Shown here one piece after another: positions 18,455-27,381 of a DNA stretch of 58,392 nt (position 1 is the first letter of the stretch; each line of letters starts with the position of its first letter). Position numbers and translations under genes: made by a program. The notes beneath the pieces are model-generated. The model worked only from the letters and a program-made list of their open reading frames with translations, did not search any database and was not told where the DNA came from. Source of the stretch: an uncultured bacterium (GTDB taxonomy: Bacteria; Desulfobacterota; Desulfobaccia; Desulfobaccales; 0-14-0-80-60-11); NCBI GenBank assembly GCA_937943575.1, contig CALEAV010000052.1, positions 1-58,392 of the forward strand. Reading direction: 5' to 3'.

Positions 18455-18655
18455 GCGACACCGGCGGCAGTCATGGCCTAGCCGGGGCGACAGCTCGGGA
18501 GGAGGGGGGGAGGTTGGCCAAGGCTCGGAGTCGTGCATGGCCATGGCCGGGCGGGGGCGACCCCCACGATGCTGGTGGAACGGCTCATCGGCTGCTTCGC
18601 GACACCGGCGGCAGTCATGGCCTAGCCGGGGCGACAGCTTGGGAGGAGGGGGGGC
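18455..18655. repeat. Pair of 57-bp direct repeats downstream of glgA
   Basis: The sequence beginning GCGACACCGGCGGCAGTCAT at 18455-18511 recurs at 18599-18655 with one substitution (C to T). The copies start 144 bases apart. They lie in the 576-base gap between the convergent glgA and flgE. The rest of that gap (to 18997) has no gene that I can support. Confidence 0.8.
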
Positions 18656-18997
18656 CTGAGAAAGCGGCGCTTTCCCGGGGGCCACCGCCCCGCCCCCGGG
18701 AACCCCGATGAGGGCAGCCCGGATTTCCTTTTTTCTCCCCGACCATTCCAGGGGATTCCGGGAGGGGGCCTCAGGCGTCGGTCACCTCCCTCCTTTGCCT
18801 CCCCAGATTTTTCGCGGCTGTCCTTGGGAGACGGAGGATCCCTCCATATCCCCCGCCCTGACGGCATCGGCATCAGTCCCTCGGCGGCGACCGGTCCCTC
18901 CGACCATCTCACCTTCCCGGCCCGCCCTTGTCACCGGTGTTTTAGTGCATGTTCAGATGATCCCCCTTCCCCTCCCCTTGGCCCGCCTTGGTCACGC

Positions 18998-20224
18998 TTA
19001 CCGTTTCAGGGCCAGGACCTCCTCCATCATGCTGTCGGTGGTGGTGATGATGCGGGAGTTGGCCTGGAAGGCCCGCTGGTAGAGGATCATGCGCACGAAC
19101 TCGTTCCCCAGGTCCACGTTGGACTGCTCCAGGGAGTTGGCGTTGATGCGCCCCAGCCCGTTGGTGCCGGGTGCGCCGGTGAGGGGCACGCCGGAGTCCT
19201 GGGTCTCGGTGTAGAGGTTGCTCCCTTCCCGGCGCAGCTTGCCGGGGGCGTTGAAGCGGGCCAGGGTGAGCTGGTAGTGGGGGATGATCTGGCCGTTGGA
19301 ATAGTGACCGGTGATGATGCCCTCGTTGTTGATGGAGATGCGCTGCAGGTAGCCCGGGCCGTAGCCGTCCTGGGAGGCGTAGTTGGTCACCGAGCTGGCG
19401 GCATACTGGGTGGTGCTGCCGCCGCTGGTGTTCCTGAGGCCCAGGTTGACGCTGCCGATGTTGTAGGCGGTTAAATCCATGACATAGAGGCCGCCGGAGA
19501 CCATGGTGCCGTTCTGGTCAAAGACCATGTCCGAGGGTCCGCCCCCGCCCTGATCCGTGATGAGGGCGGTGATATCCACCCCGTCCAGGGTGGCGGACAA
19601 GCTCCAGGTATTGTCGGCGGTTTTGGTGAAGGTGGTGGTGAGGGTGCGCATGTTGCCCAGGCGGTCATAAAGGCTCAGGGAGGTGGAGTAGTAGTCGCCC
19701 AGGGTCGCATTGGCGTCCAGGTTGAGGACCATCTCCACCGCCGTGGAGGCCCGGGGCGCGGCGTAGTTCTGGCTGATGGTGATGTCCGTGTCCACCCCGG
19801 TGGGGGTTTTGGTGACGGGGTCGATGAGCTTGCCCTGCACCCGGTAGCCGTGGGCGTTGATGAGATAGCCGTCCTTGTCCAGGGAGAAGTTGCCGTCCCG
19901 GGTGTAGAAGAGACTGCCGCCCAGGGGGTCCCGGACGATGAGGAAGCCGGTGCCGGTGATGGCCACGTCCACGTCGTCGGCGCTGGTCTCCAGGGAGCCC
20001 TGGGCCCAGACGGTGGCGATGTCGGAGATGCGGGCCCCCCGGCCCACCTGGCCCGGCCCCGAGCCGGTGGACACCAGCTGGGCCATGAGATCCTCAAAAT
20101 GCACGCTGCTGTACTTGAAGCCGATGGTGTTCAGGTTGGCGATATTGTCGCCCACCACGGTCATGGCCTCGCCGTAGCAGTTGAGGCCGCTCAAACCGCT
20201 GTACATGGCGGTGGACAGTGACAT
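18998..20224 (-). CDS. flgE: Flagellar hook protein
   Basis: Structural protein of the flagellar hook, secreted by the flagellar type III system. It has 408 residues, with the conserved N-terminal rod/hook segment (MYSGLSGLN...GDNIANLNTIGFK), the GTGFLIV and YTRDGNFSLDKDGYL blocks, and the C-terminal SNVDLGNEFVRMILYQRAFQANSRII coiled-coil segment. The length and the central domain fit FlgE rather than the shorter rod proteins FlgF/FlgG. It is the last gene of a minus-strand fliK-flgD-flgE operon, 73 bases after flgD. No clear terminator is visible downstream. Confidence 0.93.
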   Translation of the reverse strand: MSLSTAMYSGLSGLNCYGEAMTVVGDNIANLNTIGFKYSSVHFEDLMAQLVSTGSGPGQVGRGARISDIATVWAQGSLETSADDVDVAITGTGFLIVRDPLGGSLFYTRDGNFSLDKDGYLINAHGYRVQGKLIDPVTKTPTGVDTDITISQNYAAPRASTAVEMVLNLDANATLGDYYSTSLSLYDRLGNMRTLTTTFTKTADNTWSLSATLDGVDITALITDQGGGGPSDMVFDQNGTMVSGGLYVMDLTAYNIGSVNLGLRNTSGGSTTQYAASSVTNYASQDGYGPGYLQRISINNEGIITGHYSNGQIIPHYQLTLARFNAPGKLRREGSNLYTETQDSGVPLTGAPGTNGLGRINANSLEQSNVDLGNEFVRMILYQRAFQANSRIITTTDSMMEEVLALKR

Positions 20225-20297
20225 GGACCCCTCCTCCCTCCATAACTTCCGGGCGGCGTCCTCCCGCCGCCCCTGTGGGCAAGCCTTCTTACGCGGT

Positions 20298-20981
20298 TCA
20301 GTGGGCGCCGACGGAAATGATGTTGTCCACCCGCATCGGCCGGCCGTCCACCCTGACCCAGACGCCGCCGGAGTCCTGGTAGACCTCCTGGACCGTGCCG
20401 GTGAAGTAATTGGTCACCTCCAGCCCCACACCCTTGCCGTCCACCGCCCGCACCTGGTAGGAGTAGCTGCCGTCGGCCACGGTCCTGCCCTGGGAGTCCC
20501 TGCCGTCCCAGGTGAACTGGCGCAGCCCCGCCGCCTGGCTCCCCAGCTCCAGGGTGCGGACGGTCCTGCCGGAGGCGTCAAAGATCGTCACGGTGACCCG
20601 TTGGGCATCCTGGGGGAGCTGATAGGAGGCGCTCACCCCCCGGCCGCCGGAGATGGTGAGGGCATTGCCCACCCCCCGGACGGTCTTCCCCAGGAGCGCC
20701 ACCCCCCGGGACATGCCCAGGGAGTCGGCCAGATGCTGCACCACCCTGCCCACTGCCACCAGGTTGGTGTTGGCGTTGAGCTGCTGCTCCAGGGAGCTGA
20801 ACTGCGCCAGCTGGGCCACGAAATCCTTGGGGTCCTCCGGTGACATGGGGTCCTGGTAGCGCAGCTGGGTCACCAGCAGTTTCAGGAAATCCTCCTTGCC
20901 CATGGTCTTGACGGGCAGGGTGAACGGGCTTGCCGCGGCGGTGGAGGCGGCTTGTGCTGCAGCAGAAGTGCTGGCGGCCAT
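20298..20981 (-). CDS. flgD: Flagellar hook assembly scaffold protein
   Basis: Hook cap/scaffold on which FlgE polymerises; 227 residues. The N-terminal conserved part reads GKEDFLKLLVTQLRYQDPMSP (about residues 29-49) followed by AQLAQFSSLEQQLN. The C-terminal part contains the FlgD Ig/TUDOR-like domain with TFDASGRTVRTLELG-like and FTWDGRDSQGRTVADGSYSY blocks. It starts at the ATG at 20981 with a GGGAGAG site. It lies between fliK and flgE in the same operon. Confidence 0.94.
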   Translation of the reverse strand: MAASTSAAAQAASTAAASPFTLPVKTMGKEDFLKLLVTQLRYQDPMSPEDPKDFVAQLAQFSSLEQQLNANTNLVAVGRVVQHLADSLGMSRGVALLGKTVRGVGNALTISGGRGVSASYQLPQDAQRVTVTIFDASGRTVRTLELGSQAAGLRQFTWDGRDSQGRTVADGSYSYQVRAVDGKGVGLEVTNYFTGTVQEVYQDSGGVWVRVDGRPMRVDNIISVGAH

Positions 20982-21127
20982 TACTCTCTCCCTTCCCCGG
21001 AGGGAGCCGGACTCATGCCGACCTCCTTGGGGGTGTAAGAGGGTGTCATCAGCGATCTTTTTCCGTCAGAAGGCGGACTCTGCCTTTCCCCGTCTCCATC
21101 CCGCTCCCTGCCCCCGGGCCGGGCTCC

Positions 21128-22927
21128 TCAGGCGAAGAAATCCACCCCTTGCGACTGACGCCGGCGGGAAGTTCCGTGGCCTGTGGGGCCCTCCTCCGGG
21201 CGCCGGAAACCGGACCGGTCACCAGCGGGGGCGGCGGCCGCCAGCAGCCGGGAGGCTGGCGGCAGCTGCACCTGAAACTGGCTGAGGATGAGGCCCTGGC
21301 GGGCGAGGGCCTGGACCAGCTGCTCCACCTGCGCCTGGGCCAGCTCCGCCACCTCCGGCCGGGAGACCAGGGCCTGGACCATGAGGCGCTCGCCCTGAAG
21401 GGTGAGGGCCAGCTCCACCCGCCCCAGCTCCGGGGGGGTGAGGGTGAGGCTGACCTGGGTCCGCCCGGGCTGCAGGTGCTGCAGGACGGTGTTTTCAATC
21501 TGGGACCACACGGCCTGGCGCCAGGCGGGAGTCGCCGGAAGGGCCGGGGCGGCCGGGCCGCTGACGGCGGAAGCAGCCGGCCAGAATTCCTGCACCGCCC
21601 CGGCAAAGGCGCTCTCCTGGGCGCCGGGGTGGGGTGAGGCGGAAAGAGGCGGCTTCGGGGAGCCGAAGTCATCGTTGCCATAATGGGCGGGCCCCTCCTC
21701 CCCCTCGAACTGGCGCGGCAGGGGCGCAAGCCGCAGCCGGGCCGGCAGATACAACGGCTTGGGGGCGTCCTGGGCCGGGGGCGGCGCCGGCTCCGGGGCC
21801 AGTTTCAGGAGGCGGGCCTTGAGCTCCTCGGCGGAACCCGGGCTGGCCCGGCCCCAGAGGGTGGCGACCATCTCTTCCGACAGCCCCGCCTGCCGCAGGA
21901 GCCCCGCCCACCTCTGGGCTGCCGCCTGCGGCTCCGGATCCAGACGGTCCGCCAGCTTCCGGGCCAGCTCCTCCGGGGCCTCTGGGGCGGCCTGCGGCTC
22001 CTGCCGGTCCCTGAGCAGCCGCCACACCTGGGCCAGAGGAAGGCCGTCGGGGGCGCCTTCCTCCAGGCGTGCCAGTTGCTCCGGGGGAATCCCGAGATGC
22101 TGCAGGGCCGTCTTCAGCTCCGGCCAGGCCTCCGCCGGCAGGCGCAGCCGCTCCCAGAGCTGCCGCCAGGTCTCCACCGCCCCGGACCCGGGGGCAGCAG
22201 CCTCCCTGAGCTCAGGGTTTCGGGCCTTGAGCCACTGGGAGCGCACAAGTTCCGGGGTGAGGCCGGTCTCCGCCACCCCGGGATGCCACAGGAGCTTGGC
22301 GGCCTGGTCGGGAGTCAGCCCCGCGGCCTGCAGGAGCAGTTGCGCCTCCGGCCGCCGTTCGGTGGGGAGCTTCAGCCCGCCGCCGGGGGCGACGGCCACC
22401 CGGTCCAGGAGGTCCGCCAAAACCGCCTCTTTTTCGGCGCCGGCGCCCCCCGGGGTTCCCGGGGCGGCCCCGTCTCCCGGCCTCCCCGCCAGCTTAAGGA
22501 GAAATTCCCGCAGCTCGGCCAGGCACAGCCCCTCCTCCTGCACCCCGGGCCGGGACAGGAATTCCTGCACCCGGGGCTCCGGCACCCCGGCGGCAGTGAG
22601 GTGCCGGGCCAGCTCCGGGAGCAGCTCCGGGGGGATGACCGCCCCGCCGTCCGCCCGGCAGGCCAGAGACTCAGGGCGCCGGCGCAAGAGGCGCACGCTG
22701 CCGGCCGGCCTTCCGCCTGGAGGGCACAGCGGAAGCTCCCCCGTTTCCGGCCGGCCGCCCTGCCGCGGCGTTGGGGCTGTCTCCAGGCCGTCCGCCTTTT
22801 GCAGGTGCTGCATCAGCCGCCCCTGAAAACTGGCCTGATGGAGATCGGGGGCGGTGCGGGCGGCGGCCCGGCCCTCCCTGGGGGAGGGGAGGGCGGAGAA
22901 AAGAGCGGCGGCGCTTCCGGGCATCAT
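21128..22927 (-). CDS. fliK: Flagellar hook-length control protein
   Basis: Secreted molecular ruler that sets hook length and switches export specificity. About 599 residues, with a long low-complexity Pro/Glu/Ala/Leu-rich N-terminal and central part. The conserved C-terminal domain (about residues 490-570) contains LTLTPPELGRVELALTLQG and LVQALARQGLILSQFQVQL. The ATG at 22927 is chosen because an AGGAG site lies 8 bases upstream; a GTG six bases earlier sits too close to it. It is the first gene of the fliK-flgD-flgE operon, about 40 bases downstream of a sigma-54 promoter. Confidence 0.88.
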   Translation of the reverse strand: MMPGSAAALFSALPSPREGRAAARTAPDLHQASFQGRLMQHLQKADGLETAPTPRQGGRPETGELPLCPPGGRPAGSVRLLRRRPESLACRADGGAVIPPELLPELARHLTAAGVPEPRVQEFLSRPGVQEEGLCLAELREFLLKLAGRPGDGAAPGTPGGAGAEKEAVLADLLDRVAVAPGGGLKLPTERRPEAQLLLQAAGLTPDQAAKLLWHPGVAETGLTPELVRSQWLKARNPELREAAAPGSGAVETWRQLWERLRLPAEAWPELKTALQHLGIPPEQLARLEEGAPDGLPLAQVWRLLRDRQEPQAAPEAPEELARKLADRLDPEPQAAAQRWAGLLRQAGLSEEMVATLWGRASPGSAEELKARLLKLAPEPAPPPAQDAPKPLYLPARLRLAPLPRQFEGEEGPAHYGNDDFGSPKPPLSASPHPGAQESAFAGAVQEFWPAASAVSGPAAPALPATPAWRQAVWSQIENTVLQHLQPGRTQVSLTLTPPELGRVELALTLQGERLMVQALVSRPEVAELAQAQVEQLVQALARQGLILSQFQVQLPPASRLLAAAAPAGDRSGFRRPEEGPTGHGTSRRRQSQGVDFFA

Positions 22928-22966
22928 CGGCACGGCTCCTGGCCCTGGATGGTCGGCTCTCTGGTG

Positions 22967-22982
22967 AGCAAAGGGCGTGCCA
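22967..22982 (-). promoter_or_regulatory. Sigma-54 (-24/-12) promoter of the fliK-flgD-flgE operon
   Basis: On the minus strand the sequence is TGGCACGCCCTTTGCT, a perfect fit to the sigma-54 consensus TGGCACG-N4-TTGCW. It lies about 40 bases before the fliK start, so transcription would begin just upstream of the ribosome binding site. This implies RpoN and a bacterial enhancer-binding protein (FlrC/FlgR type) control the hook genes. The rest of the 22928-23324 gap contains an AT-rich patch near 22995-23030 but no gene. Confidence 0.88.
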
Positions 22983-23324
22983 GAGCCGGGATATCGTGAA
23001 AATATAATTATTCTGATAAGTTATCCTTTCGCAGGATGTGCTTTTCCCGCAGCCGCGGCAAAAACTGCCGCCCCCCTCGGTCCTCCTAGTGCCATCAGGG
23101 ACGCGGGCCGAGGGAAGGACACGGACCCCCTTCCTTGCGCCTGTGGGGACATTGGGGATAGAATGACAGCCAAGCGAGGTCACGATGATGAGGAGAGGCG
23201 TGGGGGCAACCGGCTCCCGCTTATCCCTTGTCTTTGTCTTTCCATTCCCTTCAAGGGGTGGGAACAGGGGAGAAGGGCGGGGGAGGGCCTCCCCAGGCCC
23301 ACTCTCTGAGAAGTCTCATCCATT

Positions 23325-24425
23325 ATGGAACCGTTTATGACCAGTACGGCAACGATAATTTCCCGGCGCCGCAGTCGGGCCATCCGGGTGGGGACGGTGC
23401 AGGTGGGGGGCGGGGCCCCCATCTCGGTGCAGTCCATGACCAACACCGACCCCCATGATGCGGCCGCCACCCTGGCCCAGGTGGAGCGCCTGGCCCAGGC
23501 GGGCTGCGATCTGGTGCGGCTGGCGGTCCCCGACCGGGAGGCGGCGGCCGCCTTTGCCCTGGTGAAGAAGCGAAGCCCGGTCCCCCTCATCGCCGACATC
23601 CATTTCAATGACCGCCTGGCCCTGGCGGCCCTGGAGGCCGGGGCCGACTGCATCCGCATCAACCCCGGGAACCTGGGCGGGGCGGAGAAGACCCGGGTGG
23701 TGGTCCGGGCCTGCCAGGAGCGGGGGGTGCCCCTGAGGCTGGGGGTGAACGCCGGCTCGCTGGAGGCCGATATCCTGGCCCGCCATGGCGGCCCCACCGC
23801 CCCCGCCCTGGTGGAGAGCGCCCTCCGCTGGGTGAAGCAGTTTGAAGACTGGGGCTTTTTTGACTTCAAGATTTCCCTCAAATCCTCCGATGTGCTGGTT
23901 ACGGTGGCGGCCTACCGGGAGCTGGCGGCCCGGGTGGATTATCCCCTGCACCTGGGGGTGACCGAGGCGGGGGGCCTCATTGCCGGCACGGTGAAGTCGG
24001 CTCTGGGGATCGGGTTATTGTTGGCTGAGGGGATCGGCGACACCCTGCGCGTCTCGCTGACCCGGGACCCGGTGGAGGAGGTGCGGGTGGGCTTTGAGAT
24101 CCTGAGGGCCCTGCACCTCAGGGAGCGGGGGGTGGAGCTCATCAGCTGCCCCACCTGTGGCCGCTGCCAGATCGACCTCTTCGGGCTGGCGGAGGAGGCG
24201 GAGCGCCGACTGGTGCAGGTGGCCGCGCCCCTCAAGGTGGCCATCATGGGCTGCGTGGTCAACGGCCCCGGGGAGGCCCGGGAGGCGGATGTGGGCATCG
24301 CCGGGGGGAAGGGGGTGGGGGCCCTGTTCAAGAAGGGGGAGCTGGTGCGCCAAGTGCCGGAGGCGGAACTGCTCTCGGCCCTGCTGGCCGAGGTGGCCGC
24401 CCTCACCGGGGAGACGATCCCCTGA
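23325..24425 (+). CDS. ispG: 4-hydroxy-3-methylbut-2-enyl diphosphate synthase (GcpE)
   Basis: Penultimate enzyme of the MEP isoprenoid pathway, a 4Fe-4S reductase converting MEcPP to HMBPP. 366 residues, the compact bacterial form. The TIM-barrel half begins GTVQVGGGAPISVQSMTNTD and includes PLIADIHFNDRLAL and INPGNLGG. The C-terminal half carries the cluster Cys residues in CPTCGRC and GCVVNGPGEA, the latter with the Glu ligand. An ATG four codons downstream (MTSTATI) is an alternative start. It is transcribed divergently from fliK. The pathway partners are not in the window. Confidence 0.96.
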   Translation: MEPFMTSTATIISRRRSRAIRVGTVQVGGGAPISVQSMTNTDPHDAAATLAQVERLAQAGCDLVRLAVPDREAAAAFALVKKRSPVPLIADIHFNDRLALAALEAGADCIRINPGNLGGAEKTRVVVRACQERGVPLRLGVNAGSLEADILARHGGPTAPALVESALRWVKQFEDWGFFDFKISLKSSDVLVTVAAYRELAARVDYPLHLGVTEAGGLIAGTVKSALGIGLLLAEGIGDTLRVSLTRDPVEEVRVGFEILRALHLRERGVELISCPTCGRCQIDLFGLAEEAERRLVQVAAPLKVAIMGCVVNGPGEAREADVGIAGGKGVGALFKKGELVRQVPEAELLSALLAEVAALTGETIP

Positions 24426-24633
24426 TGGCGGCAGCGAAGGAAACAGATTGGCCTCCCCAGGCCCGGCGGGCTTGAAGATTTCCGGTCCTGGCATGCCGCA
24501 GGCCAACACGATGGCAGCGGGTTGCCCTCATCAGGCCCAGCGGGCCGCATCTTCACCGCCGCCACCCGGAAGCCCCGGCGCCGGGGGTCCCGGGGGCAGG
24601 AGCAGAACCTCAGGAAAAAAGGGGAATTTTTCC

Positions 24634-24662
24634 TTGACACCTCCCCGGGATTGGGTGTATGG
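24634..24662 (+). promoter_or_regulatory. Weak candidate promoter upstream of the small secreted protein gene
   Basis: A consensus TTGACA (24634-24639) is followed after 16-18 bases by TGTATG/TATGGC, a poor -10. It is 35 bases ahead of the gene at 24697. The preceding part of the gap after ispG (24426-24630) shows nothing else. Confidence 0.35.
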
Positions 24663-24696
24663 CTGCGGAAGAGAACCGTAGCGGGGGGAAGGGGAT

Positions 24697-25110
24697 ATGA
24701 AAAAAAGGGTATTTTGGGTGGGAGCCCTCCTGGTGATGGCGGGGGTGGCGGCGGCCGAGGTGACCCCCATACAGCCGGACAATCCTTACGTGGGGGTCAT
24801 CAAAAATTACACCAAAAAGGATGTGGAGGTCCCTTCCCTCAACAGCATGGGGACCATCACCGTGCCTGCCGGAGGCTGGGTGGAATACCGGGTGTGGTCG
24901 GAGAAGTTTCAGTTCCTCGGTTATGTGGACGGCCAACCCTACCATTGCGCCACGGTCCAGGTGGATCCGGAAAAATATCAGCTCTTCTGCAAGTCCTACG
25001 ATTTTCTGGTGGAGATTCGCCAGGCTGAACCCCCCGCCCCCAGCAAGAAGCTCAAGAAGCGGGTCAAAAAGAGAAAGGTGGCGGCAACGGGGGGGGACAT
25101 CCTGGGGTAA
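24697..25110 (+). CDS. Small secreted protein of unknown function
   Basis: A 137-residue protein with an N-terminal signal peptide (MKKRVFWVGALLVMAGVAAA, cleavage about residue 20). The mature part starts EVTPIQPDNPYVGVIKNYTK. A central beta-rich segment (NSMGTITVPAGGWVEYRVW) and one Cys pair region (HCATVQ...LFCKSYDF) may form a disulphide. The C-terminus is strongly basic (KKLKKRVKKRKV). A GGGGAAGGGG site precedes the ATG. No family recognised. The signal peptide makes a periplasmic or extracellular location likely; function unknown. Confidence 0.7.
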   Translation: MKKRVFWVGALLVMAGVAAAEVTPIQPDNPYVGVIKNYTKKDVEVPSLNSMGTITVPAGGWVEYRVWSEKFQFLGYVDGQPYHCATVQVDPEKYQLFCKSYDFLVEIRQAEPPAPSKKLKKRVKKRKVAATGGDILG

Positions 25111-25214
25111 CCAGAACCATTCCTGAACCGAATCGTGACCGAACCGTTGCTGTAGTTTGGATGGCAACGGCCAACAGGGGCGGCAAGAACTATTCCTGAA
25201 CCGAACAGTGACAG
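25111..25214. repeat. Two 31-bp direct repeats
   Basis: Copies at 25111-25141 and 25184-25214 share 26 of 31 bases, with the invariant core ATTCCTGAACCGAA. They lie directly after the secreted-protein gene and before a terminator. They could be binding sites or a duplication scar. Confidence 0.7.
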
Positions 25215-25240
25215 GAGGGGCGTGGGGAGCCCCTCTTTTT
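25215..25240 (+). terminator. Rho-independent terminator
   Basis: GAGGGGC (25215-25221) / GCCCCTC (25229-25235) with loop GTGGGGA and five T. It ends transcription of the small secreted protein gene. Confidence 0.88.
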
Positions 25241-25342
25241 ATTGCCTGCGCAGGGGGCTGTCCGGCCCGGGGAGCCGGATTCTCAGGCCTGTCCCGGGTT
25301 TCACGGCAGGAAACGCACGCTCATCAGGGCCGTCACCCGGCC

Positions 25343-25792
25343 TCAGAACACCTTTTGGGTGTCCAGAAGGAGAGTCACCGGGCCGTCGTTGATGAGGCCC
25401 ACCTCCATCATCTGCCGGAAGCGGCCGGTGGCCGTGGGCACCCCCAGCTCCCGCAACCGGTCCACCAGCTCCTCATACAGGCGCTCCGCCTGCTCCGGCG
25501 GCGCCGCCAGATCAAAGGAGGGGCGCCGGCCCTTGCGGCAGTCCCCCAGGATGGTGAACTGGCTCACCACCAGGGCCTCGTAACCCAGCTCCAGCAGCGA
25601 CCGGTGCATGAGGCGCTCCCCTTCGGGAAAGAGGCGGAGATGGGCCAGCTTCTGGGCCAGGGCGGCGGCGTCGGCCTCGGTGTCGTCCGCCGCCACCCCC
25701 GCCAAAACCAGCATGCCCGGCCCGATGCGGGCCACCTCCTCGCCGTTCACCCGCACCCAGGCCTCCTTCACCCGCTGCACCACCGCCCGCAT
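25343..25792 (-). CDS. dtd: D-aminoacyl-tRNA deacylase
   Basis: Cytoplasmic editing enzyme that hydrolyses D-amino acids (and Gly on tRNA-Ala) from tRNA. 149 residues, the standard length. Family landmarks are MRAVVQRVKEAWVRV, the active-site SQFTILGD (Ser-Gln-Phe-Thr), KGRRPSF, and the cross-subunit NDGPVTLLLDTQ (Gly-Pro motif). It starts at the ATG at 25792. It stands alone on the minus strand, divergent from the permease genes. Confidence 0.96.
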   Translation of the reverse strand: MRAVVQRVKEAWVRVNGEEVARIGPGMLVLAGVAADDTEADAAALAQKLAHLRLFPEGERLMHRSLLELGYEALVVSQFTILGDCRKGRRPSFDLAAPPEQAERLYEELVDRLRELGVPTATGRFRQMMEVGLINDGPVTLLLDTQKVF

Positions 25793-25839
25793 AGCGCCCC
25801 TGTCTCCGGCAGAGTATAATAATGACCGGGAGAGGGAGC

Positions 25840-25962
25840 CGGAGGGCAGTGGCCCCCTGCCCCCTCTCCCCCAGCCTCACCCCCTACCCCTTATAGTAAA
25901 GGGTTGGGGGAGGGAGCAAGAGGGAGGGGGCAGGGATCAACTATCCCTAGCCCCCTCCCTCA
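25840..25962. repeat. G/C-tract palindromic repeat (copy 1)
   Basis: A stretch made of C-rich runs followed by complementary G-rich runs: CCCCCTACCCCTTATAGTAA then GGGTTGGGGGAGGG, and GGGAGGGGGCAGGGAT against ATCCCTAGCCCCCTCCC. It can fold into two hairpins. Related sequence occurs at 28420-28495 and 43460-43513. Confidence 0.65.
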
Positions 25963-25981
25963 TACCGCCATCTCACCGTAT

Positions 25982-27208
25982 ATGAAATTTGCCACCTGTG
26001 TCAAGACGGCCCTGTTGTCGCTTAGGGTACACAAGCTCCGCAGCTTTCTCACCACCCTGGGCATCATCATCGGGGTGGGGGCGGTGGTGGTGGTGGTGGC
26101 CCTGGGGACCGGCGCCCGCCAGCAGGTGGCCCGGGAGATCGCCAGCGTGGGGGCCAACCTCCTCATGGTGCTCCCCGGGGCCACCACCGCCGGGGGGCTG
26201 CGCCTGGGGCTGGGGACCGCGCCCACCCTCACGGTGGGGGACGCCCAGGCCATCGCCCGGGAGATCCCCGCGGTGAAGGCGGTGGCCCCGGTGTGGGGCG
26301 AGGTGGCCCAGGTGGTGGCCGGCCCCCGCAACTGGTCCACCATCGTCAACGGCACCACCCCGGAATACCAGGAGGTGCGCCAGGTGGACATGGAGCTGGG
26401 CCGCTTCTTCACCCCCCAGGAGGGCGCCCGGGCCGCCAAGGTGGCGGTGCTGGGGGCCACGGTGCGCTATCAGCTCTTCGGCCCCGCCGACCCGGTGGGG
26501 CAGACCATCCGCATCCGCAATCAGCCCTTCGTGGTCATCGGGGTGATGGCCCCCAAGGGCCGCAGCGCCGGCGGCCGGGATCAGGACGACGTCATCCTGG
26601 TGCCCCTGGAGACCGCCCAGCGCCGGCTCTTCGGGACCGCCCTCCCCGGGGTGGTGCGCTACATCATGGTGTCGGCCACCGGCCCGGACACCCTGAAGAC
26701 CGCCGAGGAAGAGGTGGATCGGCTGCTGGCCCAGCGCCACCGGGCCCGGCGCTTCATGGAGAAGGACTACTCGGTGGCCAACTTCGCCGAGCTCATGGCG
26801 GCCCGGGAGGCCACGGTACGCACCGTCAGCCTGCTTCTGTGGGCCATCGCCTCCGTCTCCCTGGTGGTGGGCGGCATCGGCATCATGAACATCATGCTCG
26901 TGTCCGTCAAGGAGCGCACCCGGGAGATCGGCCTGAGGATGGCGGTGGGGGCCCGCAACCGGGACATCCTCCTGCAGTTCCTCACCGAGGCGGTGGTCCT
27001 GAGCCTCACCGGCGGCCTCATCGGCATCCTCGCCGGGGTGGGGGTGGCCCATCTGGTGGGTTATTTTATGGAGTGGCCCATCATTACCTCGCCCCTGGTG
27101 GCTTTGGCGGCATTGGGCCTGTCCGCTGCGGTGGGCATCTTCTTCGGCTATTTCCCGGCCCATCAGGCGGCCAAACTCAGCCCCATCGACACCCTGCGGT
27201 ATGAGTGA
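25982..27208 (+). CDS. MacB/FtsX-type ABC transporter permease
   Basis: A 408-residue inner-membrane permease of the MacB family (lipoprotein, peptide or drug export). One N-terminal membrane helix (residues about 17-42, [24 protein letters not shown]) precedes a large periplasmic MacB-PCD domain (about 60-280). Three C-terminal helices form the FtsX domain ([24 protein letters not shown]...). The sequence [17 protein letters not shown] is typical. The ATG at 25982 starts the family N-terminus. No ATP-binding subunit gene is adjacent, and no fused ATPase is present, so the ATPase must be encoded elsewhere. Confidence 0.88.
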   Translation: MKFATCVKTALLSLRVHKLRSFLTTLGIIIGVGAVVVVVALGTGARQQVAREIASVGANLLMVLPGATTAGGLRLGLGTAPTLTVGDAQAIAREIPAVKAVAPVWGEVAQVVAGPRNWSTIVNGTTPEYQEVRQVDMELGRFFTPQEGARAAKVAVLGATVRYQLFGPADPVGQTIRIRNQPFVVIGVMAPKGRSAGGRDQDDVILVPLETAQRRLFGTALPGVVRYIMVSATGPDTLKTAEEEVDRLLAQRHRARRFMEKDYSVANFAELMAAREATVRTVSLLLWAIASVSLVVGGIGIMNIMLVSVKERTREIGLRMAVGARNRDILLQFLTEAVVLSLTGGLIGILAGVGVAHLVGYFMEWPIITSPLVALAALGLSAAVGIFFGYFPAHQAAKLSPIDTLRYE

Positions 27209-27381
27209 GGGGCAGGCCTGCGGCCTTGCCATCCGGGGGGAATTACGCTACTGTGAGGCCCGCGGGGGAGTCACAGGTCTTGGCGCCGGCCCGGCCCGCC
27301 CGCCGAGGACAAGCCGGTCCGTCGCCCGGCGCGCCCGACCCCGCCCTGACCCGGAGAAACACGCAACGTCATTTTACCGGC

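Noticed and set aside
18455-18655. CRISPR-like array at the 57-bp repeats
   Set aside because: Only two copies, 87 bases of unrelated sequence between them, and no dyad repeat structure typical of CRISPR.
25795-25825. Promoter for the MacB-type permease at TATAAT 25815-25820
   Set aside because: No -35 element at proper spacing, and the hexamer sits next to the dtd start on the other strand.
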